Assembly (NCBI GenBank): GCA_001632425.1
Contig: KV425622.1
Location: forward strand, 1 to 64,000
Origin: Neolentinus lepideus HHB14362 ss-1
Lineage: Eukaryota > Basidiomycota > Agaricomycetes > Gloeophyllales > Gloeophyllaceae
Direction: 5' to 3'
DNA: 64,000 bases
The notes under the pieces were generated by a model, which was not told where the DNA came from, searched no databases, and saw nothing but the letters and a program-made list of their open reading frames with translations. The position numbers and the translations under genes are program-made. Each line of letters starts with the position of its first letter. Position 1 is the first letter of the stretch. Shown piece after piece: positions 57,366 to 64,000 of the stretch.

Positions 57366-58632
57366 ATTGATGCTGATAGGCCCCATTGACTTCTGACCCC
57401 AGAAAACACAATTTAGGGTGATTCCGTGCTCTTCATGGGAACAGCAACTTAGCAAATCAATAGTGCACTGTTGGTACTCTGCACACTAGTGACCCTACGC
57501 CCCAGTGACAAGGCTCTCAGCTTCTCAGCAAACTTAGGATGGCTTCTCAATGGCGCGGTCAGCTGAACGTCATTCAGTCAAGTCATCAGCATCTCGACAT
57601 GCACTGCCCAATGTTGTTACTGCAGCCCGAACTGAGGTGGTGTATCAGGGTGCCTTTCCATATGGCATATAGCCCACCATTGCTTTGGATCAGTGCTAGT
57701 TCTATTGGCGTGACTTTCCTTATGCATGCAGCATGCATCGACACATGGCGTGACTATGGCTATCACGACACTGCCACACAATATAGCAGCCCCACCCTTT
57801 ATCCCTATTTGGCAAGATTGTTCTAGCATTGGCAGCATAGCCTGCTGCCTGATCATCAAGGAGGCATGCTCTAACACAAAGTCAAGACACACCTGACTGG
57901 CTCCCACCTGAGGAACAGCGTGCATGCTGGAGTTGGTCACAAGGGGTATTGGTTGAGGATCGCATGCGGACTAGGAATGAGGTGGTACAAGTCGTATGGA
58001 TGTGAGGCTGAGCAAAGGCACAACTCACAGTAGTAGGTAGTTAGAGTCAGACATAGAGCAGTCGCTCTCTTGTATTTAAGACATCACTTTTCTGTTTTGT
58101 ACAACAAGTTATCTTCACCACACTCTTCAGATTTCAGTCTCACATCAGAGTTTCTCCTAAGTCCATCTTGTGACTCACATTTAGGTACTCTTGTGTACCT
58201 CTGACTTCACCCAGAGATAGCGACAGAGCAAGTCAGTGTAGCATCGCTGATCTGTCATATTAACCAGAGTCTATACACCTGAGTTAGAGATAGTGACAGC
58301 AAGTAAGCACTCTTCTACAGAGCACTGAAGACCATACAGTGCCAACCAGGAGAAGTGTTGTATAGTGCCTACATAGCGCCATGCGCATAGTGTTAGATAG
58401 CACATAGTGCCACTCTCTAGAATCAGACTGCCACCAAATAGCGACTCAGTGCCAACCTCCCTTTAGCCCCATCTATATGTCTCACCTACACCCATCCCCT
58501 CCGAACTATCTATACCCTTCATTACCCCAGGCCTTGCAATCATCTGACACCAAGGGTTTGGTGTTTGCTTTGTGATTGTGTCTGTCTTTAGGTCTCATCT
58601 TCATGGGTTTCGTTGCGTGTCAGTGCATATCA
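57366..58632. repeat. Right arm of the 1.3-kb inverted repeat
   Basis: Inverted partner of 54707-56031. A promoter-like TATTTAAG occurs near 58074. Relative to the left arm, many CG positions are TG or CA here (compare TAAATCGCATTTTCTGG on the left with the TAAATTGTGTTTTCTGG reading here). Confidence 0.8.
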
Positions 58633-58714
58633 ATGCAAAGAATCCAACTGATAACCAAAACAATCTTTCCTCATATCAGATGTCTGCACCAACTCCTCAT
58701 TCTTGAACTTGATA

Positions 58715-61135
58715 TTAAAGTCCTAAAAGGTTGCACAAGTGAGAGAATGGGCCAGGATCCAGAGCCTTCATAAATATGTCAGCAATGTTGTCTTTGGTAT
58801 TAATGTAGCTGACATTCAGAAGATTGTTGTCATGGCATTCACAAATATAATGGTGTTTGATATTGATATGTTTGGTGCAGGAATGGAAAGAAGGATCACC
58901 TGAAAGAACAATCACACCATTATTGTCACAAAGTAGTGGCATTGGATCGGGTTGTTCAAAGTTCAGACCTTGAAGTAATGCCCTAAGCCAAATTAATTCT
59001 TTTCGGGATTCAGCTGTGGCAACATATATCAATTTCTCCTCCTCAGTCTTTGGTGAGTGCTCCTGCCATGAAAGACAGAGACCAGCATCCATAGGCATGG
59101 AGATGGGGTGGGCAGTGGTCATACTGAATTGAGTGATAATGCGATCTATAAGAGCAGTTTGTGAGAGGGCAATGAGTTGAGAGGGGTGATCACACTTGAC
59201 TGCAATACCGAGACAAAATTTGGCTTCTCCTTGGTCAGAAATTTGCCATTTCTCACATAGTTGGTCTTTGAATTGGGTGTTAGCAGCTGCATGGCTAGCA
59301 ATAGAGAGAAAATCATCAACATGTAAACCAGAAATGACAGTGCCATGGTTGTCTTGTTGATAGCAAATGCAATGTTCACAAGAAAGCTGTTTGAAGCCAA
59401 GTTCAACCATGCGATCATGGATCATCCGGTTCCAGATTCATCCAGCCTGCTTCATGCCATAAAGTCCTTTCTGAAGCTCCCATACCCAATCTTCCTTTCC
59501 AGGCTCCTCAAAACCCTCTGGCTGCTCCATGTAACAATTCTAATCCACTGGGAGAAGACCATATAAGAAGGCAGTCTTGATATTGATCTGCTGGGCATCC
59601 CAATCTAGTGCAGTGGCGAGGTGCAGAAGCACATGGAATGATTCCATACACATTGTCAGTGAGGTAGTTTTATCATAATCAAGTCCAAAGATAGCTTCAT
59701 AGCCCTTACAGACATACCACACCTTGTAACAAGCTGGTGCACCATGTTCGTCATGCCTGAGGTGGAAGACAGGATGACCTCACATCAACTTGCAACCAGC
59801 AGGTACAGAAGACCTAGGAACAAGTTTGTAGCCTCCAAGTTCTTTTAATGAAGCAAATTCATCAAGTCATGCTTTGTGCCACTGAGCAGCATTGGCTAAT
59901 GACATAGCTTCCTTGTAGCTCTTGGGATCATTGAGGTATTCAACATTGATGGGGCCATCTTTAAAGGTGGCATAGGACTTGTGAAGTAGAGCTAGGACTT
60001 CATGCATTGTCATAGGAGGGTTATTATGGCATTCAGCATGTTCTTGATGTAAGTGTTCACCTGTAGCAGTAGATTCCTCAACAGCCTTTTGAACAACAGA
60101 TACTTTTGTAATGCCTTCATTTGCAGCGAGTTTGTCACTTGGGATGGGTATACGAGAAGAACATTGTAGTTCAGATTTGGTGGGTAAAGCGGTACCAGGA
60201 TTTGCTATGGTTTGTGTGCTAGCTGGTGGTGGAAGATTGTCATGAGACTCTAATTGAGGCAGGAAGCTGGATGGTGCATCAAGTGAGTCAGGCGAGATGA
60301 TATGAGGTATACTAGCATCATTTGCTTGTGGAGGCCTTGTTCGCTGACTTAGATTGAGCAGCAAGAGCTTCAGTAAGAGTGGTTGTGGTGCTTTGAGCAT
60401 TGCACTGGATGAGTTTCTGTTCAAGGTCAAGGTGAGTGCAAATATGATTTGAGGTGAATGGATGGGCAACAGTGGAAGTTGCAAGAGATGATGCAACTTC
60501 ATCACAGACATTAGGAAAGTCCTTGAGAACATTTAGCATCAGTATCATCAAGAAAGACTCTTGATTGGGTAAGCCAATAGCATATATGCATTCCACGAGA
60601 TTCAATAGGACAATGCTGGTTTGAGCAAAGTGTTCAGTGCACAAATAGCAGGTTTGGAAAGCTTCCTGAATCAGTAAGATTTGGGCAAGGGGACCTGTTG
60701 TTTGTGGTGATTTTTGAGAGCAGTACAAACCTCACTCACCAGAGTCAGTCCTTCGAAGCAGCGATACTCCTCCTCATTGATGCACATGGCAATAAACGAC
60801 TTGACTGCCTTGTTATTGACATCCCAGTTTGCAGCTGCCATGGATTCAGATATAGAGTCTTGTCAGGTGACAGTACTGTTGAGCCATCCAGATAGGCTAT
60901 AGAGGCTCAGGGTGCTGTCCATATGTTGGGACCATTGCAGCCAGTTATTCTTGGCAAGGGGCAGGCTGAATTCATTCATAGCTGAAATCAAGGATCCAGG
61001 AATCTGAATGATAGGAATCTGTGGCAGTGGTGGGATGTGGTAATGGCCTGGAGGAACAGGTAAGGTAGACCCTGGCAAAATGCCAGCTGGTGGCATAGTA
61101 TCACTTCCACAAGGGTTGACAGGAGGTACAGTCAT
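58715..61135 (-). mobile_element. Ty1/copia retrotransposon remnant, integrase deleted
   Basis: On the minus strand: a gag-like start (MTVPPVNP..., KNNWLQWSQHMDSTLSLYSL), more gag (60318-60728), a Ser/Pro-rich linker, then reverse transcriptase pieces (YEAIFGLDYDKTTSLTMCME, ALDWDAQQINIKTAFLYGLL, ISGLHVDDFLSIA) and the end of RNase H (ATAESRKELIWLRALLQGL, CTKHINIKHHYICE, ADIFMKAL) stopping at 58715. The integrase core expected between gag and the linker is absent, and the RT-RNase H junction is collapsed (EEEKLIY directly followed by VATAESRKE). At least four stops interrupt the RT region; three are TGA where CGA (Arg) would fit. Non-autonomous and dead. Confidence 0.88.
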
Positions 61136-61344
61136 AGTTGGCAGCAGTAGATGAGATTAGATGAGAAAGACACATGGAGGAGTGAATGTGAAAGAAAAGA
61201 CAGTAGAGTATGTGTGTTGGTGGGTGTCTCAGATGCAATAGAGCTTTTTCTGCTGGATTTTCTGGATCAAAGGATCAAAGAAAAAAATGCTGAAGCTTCC
61301 ATGACTCAGATGTGAATCAGAGTGTGAAGCAGTGGCTCATAACC

Positions 61345-61534
61345 TGTTAAATCTGGAAGCTAAGACAGTGAGATCCTCAGTCGAGCTCTATGCATAATGA
61401 CTATATTGTACAATACCTAAGACAGCAAGATCCTAATCTACATAGTCAGGTAATGTACAACACTTGTATACATGGTGTGCTTGCCTCAGTCAAGCTCTAT
61501 GCATAATGACTGAGGAAAGAGAGGAAGAGAGAAT
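61345..61534. repeat. 190-bp direct repeat, right copy (LTR-like)
   Basis: Direct repeat of 57106-57295. In the copia orientation (minus) it lies just upstream of the gag start, as a 5' LTR should. The stretch 61535-61906 that follows shows no gene. Confidence 0.65.
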
Positions 61535-61906
61535 TGTAAGGTGGGTGCCACAAAGTGGCGCTGAGTTTGGTTGTGTTTGGTCTTAGAGTAATGGGTTGGA
61601 TGGAGTGAGCAAGGAGAGACTTAGACTTACTTCTACACCTAAGGATCTGCTTAGCTTTCTACACGTCTTGTATCTCATGCAATAGGATGAGGTTCCGTTT
61701 ATTGGTGTGTGTATTACAACTTAAGTGTACTGACTAAGGAGATTCTGCACTTTTTTAAACACTCATTGCATTCAAAAAATTACTGTTTGTTCGCAACTTA
61801 TCGCATAGGTGCATAGACACCCTGTTATACTAAGACAAGGAACACTTTAAAAAACCAAATGAAATAACTACAAATGGATTCTACTGCCCCACAGTAGGAC
61901 TCTTCA

Positions 61907-64000
61907 ATGTTACCTGACCCCCCGACATTTGTTGATGGTCGAGCTGCCAGATTAGACATCCGACCATCATCGACCCCTGCTCAGTTCGTATTCCCCGTGA
62001 GGAGGCAACACGGACTTCCCAACCAGAGGCAGACTAGCCACATAGAAGAGGAGGCTGAGCGGACGATCCAATGTATCCACAGACTCCGGACTCGGGTGAT
62101 GACACTGAATACGCACAAAGTGTTATCAGAGGCGATCGAGGGGATTACAGAGGGGATGGATGCTTTGAGGCACTTGATCAGTGAGGAGATTAGCAACCCG
62201 GTGAAGGAACTATCTATGGATGAGGGAGATGCTCTTGAGGAGGCAATCAGATGAGGTATGAGGACACTGGAGACCCTCAATGCTAATCGCGATACTATAG
62301 AGACTCAGCGCGTAAAGCATGAGCTCGAGATGGTATCACCATCTCCTAAGTCAGTGTCTCCATGTCCACGAGGAGGATGACCATTGCCACCTCACCCCTC
62401 ACATGATTCAAACCCATCCATTGGAGAGATCCCTAGCCCTGTGGAAGCCCATCAAGCTGCACCGGTAACTATCAGACAAGTAGCTCCAGGAGGAACTAAT
62501 GTTCCACCCACCCAAGAGGTTGTACCCCTGAGAGGGATACCGGTACCTTTACCAGGATTATCGCACCCCCCGTCCACAGGACCATATCAAGCAGAACGGG
62601 TAAACCTGTACTCTAGCAAATTATGGAAGAATGCAGGCCCTATCCGATACTTTCCCTTGAGTGAACAAGCAAGCACGACGACTACGCGTCAGGACCCAAA
62701 TGGACAGATGCGAAGCCCGACACTTGGTAATGGAGGAGCTGCCCTGAGTGATGAGCAGAACTCACACCGGAGGGACAATACCCAGCTCAACAGAGTGGGA
62801 TTGGATTCCTGCATCCAGCTGAATGGACGCGAGACCTTGGAGAGTTAAGTATGTTGATGACCTCACATACCGATCCATTGATTCAACGATCAATTAATAT
62901 GCTATCTGTGCCTCAGCAGCCTCAGGAAAGCCAGGTAGCTTATGACCAGCGTATGGAAGCATTGCATCAGCTAGTCCATCCATACTTGCAATTGCCGATC
63001 AAGAATGGGCAGCAGACTCAGAGTCAGCCCCATCAATGGCAAGATGAATTCACTGTGGACTATCATGCAGCCCAAAATGGGAGGAATGTAGGGTCAAGCC
63101 CTGACCACATACATCTCCCAAAGAGGGAGAGTATGTCGCGAGGGATGTGAGTCATATGCGTTCAGTAACTGCCCCCCCAATGGACATTAATGCATATCGA
63201 GCAATGATAAATGTTGGTCAACTGGAGGACTTAAGAATTAGTCGACCTATGAATCATGGACAATGGATCGAAGACAGTACTATACATCTTGAGTACTCTA
63301 ACGAGGCCCTAGCGAGCAACATTCAACAAGTTAATGCAGTAATACCTTATGTGCAAGCCGCACGGGGTGCTAACAGCGGACCGCCTGGAGGTGACCCCCC
63401 CAGCGACAATGATGGCAATGGCAACAATGGTAGAGATGGACACTATAATGACTGAGACTGACCTCCACATATACCAGAATGGGGTGGAGGCAGACATCTG
63501 CATCCAGGACGACCTCCTGGATGAGCACCACCAGATGGTGGGCTGCCAGGAGGGGATGGAGGTGGAGGTAGAGGCCCTGTGGGCCCACCAAATCATGATT
63601 GACAATGGTGTAGAGTGGCTGTAGTGGCACCAGATGATGGTGCTGGAGGAGTACCGCCAGATGGTGGACCCCAGGAGGAGAAACCCCAGGTGGAGACCCA
63701 CCAGGTGGAGATCCCTCAGATGATGAGCAGGACGAGGATGAGGAGGATAATCTGATGAATGTCAGATGCCAGGAATGGCAGCGCGCCAATACTCCTGCTC
63801 ACGATTACGAGGATGAGATCATACAGAAGGCACTTAGGATGATTGAGTCTGTGCGGCGTATGGCCTCAGCATTTTCTCTGGAGACAAGGAGCTTCAAGCC
63901 AGCCATCTCAAATAAATACGATGGTTGAACAGACATACAATTCTTCGAGAAATGGCTGTTGGATCTGTTAACTGATTTTGACTTGATGGGACTGGGTCGA
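61907..64000 (+). pseudogene. Degenerate Ty3/gypsy-like gag, running off the window
   Basis: A plus-strand coding remnant spread over three frames (61907-62254 and 62384-62848 share a frame; then 62851-63150; then 63147-63455; then to the end). It is rich in Pro, Gln and charged residues. The last piece, SNKYDG...TDIQFFEKWLLDLLTD then FDLMGL, resembles the start of a retrotransposon gag domain of Ty3/gypsy type (YDG-x-D-x2-xFExW). In-frame stops, mostly TGA, and frameshifts show it is inactive as sequenced. The remaining pol would lie beyond 64000. Confidence 0.7.

Overview
The window looks like a basidiomycete nuclear scaffold, most likely a mushroom-forming Agaricomycete. Genes are cut by many short GT-AG introns of about 45-70 bp. 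The gene set fits that group: a tandem family of cytochrome P450s, a DOPA dioxygenase-type gene, a DUF6593-like protein, a Hos2-type histone deacetylase, a GH71 alpha-1,3-glucanase and a CCCH/RBR ubiquitin-ligase family. Because of the introns, most genes had to be assembled by joining open segments at plausible splice sites. Outer coordinates are firmer than individual exon edges. I could run no searches, so names rest on motifs read by eye.

Layout. (1) 1-4.3 kb: low-complexity and repeat DNA with one doubtful gene. (2) 4.4-7.0 kb: a decayed CCCH-RRM-RBR ubiquitin-ligase gene. (3) 7.9-26.4 kb: a specialised-metabolism-like block of four paralogous P450 genes (three on minus, one on plus) and a DOPA 4,5-dioxygenase-like gene. 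A 1.57-kb terminal-inverted-repeat transposon sits between P450 copies 2 and 3. A regularly spaced GCGATCG array lies in the divergent interval between the dioxygenase and P450 copy 4. (4) 26.7-28.1 kb: an F-box/LRR-like protein. (5) 28.1-31.6 kb: gene-poor. (6) 31.6-48.0 kb: a conserved block with glutamate 5-kinase, two MITE-like elements, PRPP synthetase, a DUF6593-like protein, Per1, a Hos2-like deacetylase, sterol glucosyltransferase and a GH71 glucanase. (7) 48-64 kb: a transposon graveyard with an 860-base assembly gap. It holds a protein-kinase pseudogene interrupted by a tRNA-like sequence, a tyrosine-recombinase remnant between 1.3-kb inverted arms, an internally deleted Ty1/copia element flanked by 190-bp direct repeats, and the 5' part of a degenerate Ty3/gypsy-like gag running off the end.

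How it fits together. The housekeeping genes show no common pathway: proline synthesis (glutamate 5-kinase), nucleotide and amino-acid precursor supply (PRPP synthetase), GPI-anchor lipid remodelling (Per1), chromatin (HDAC), sterol glycosylation and cell-wall glucan turnover. The P450/dioxygenase block is the best candidate for a co-regulated unit: related oxidases, an aromatic-ring-type dioxygenase and an ordered motif array between two divergently transcribed members. The repeat-rich right end looks poor in CpG, and several broken codons are what CGA-to-TGA or other CpG-to-TpG changes would give. That suggests methylation-linked decay.
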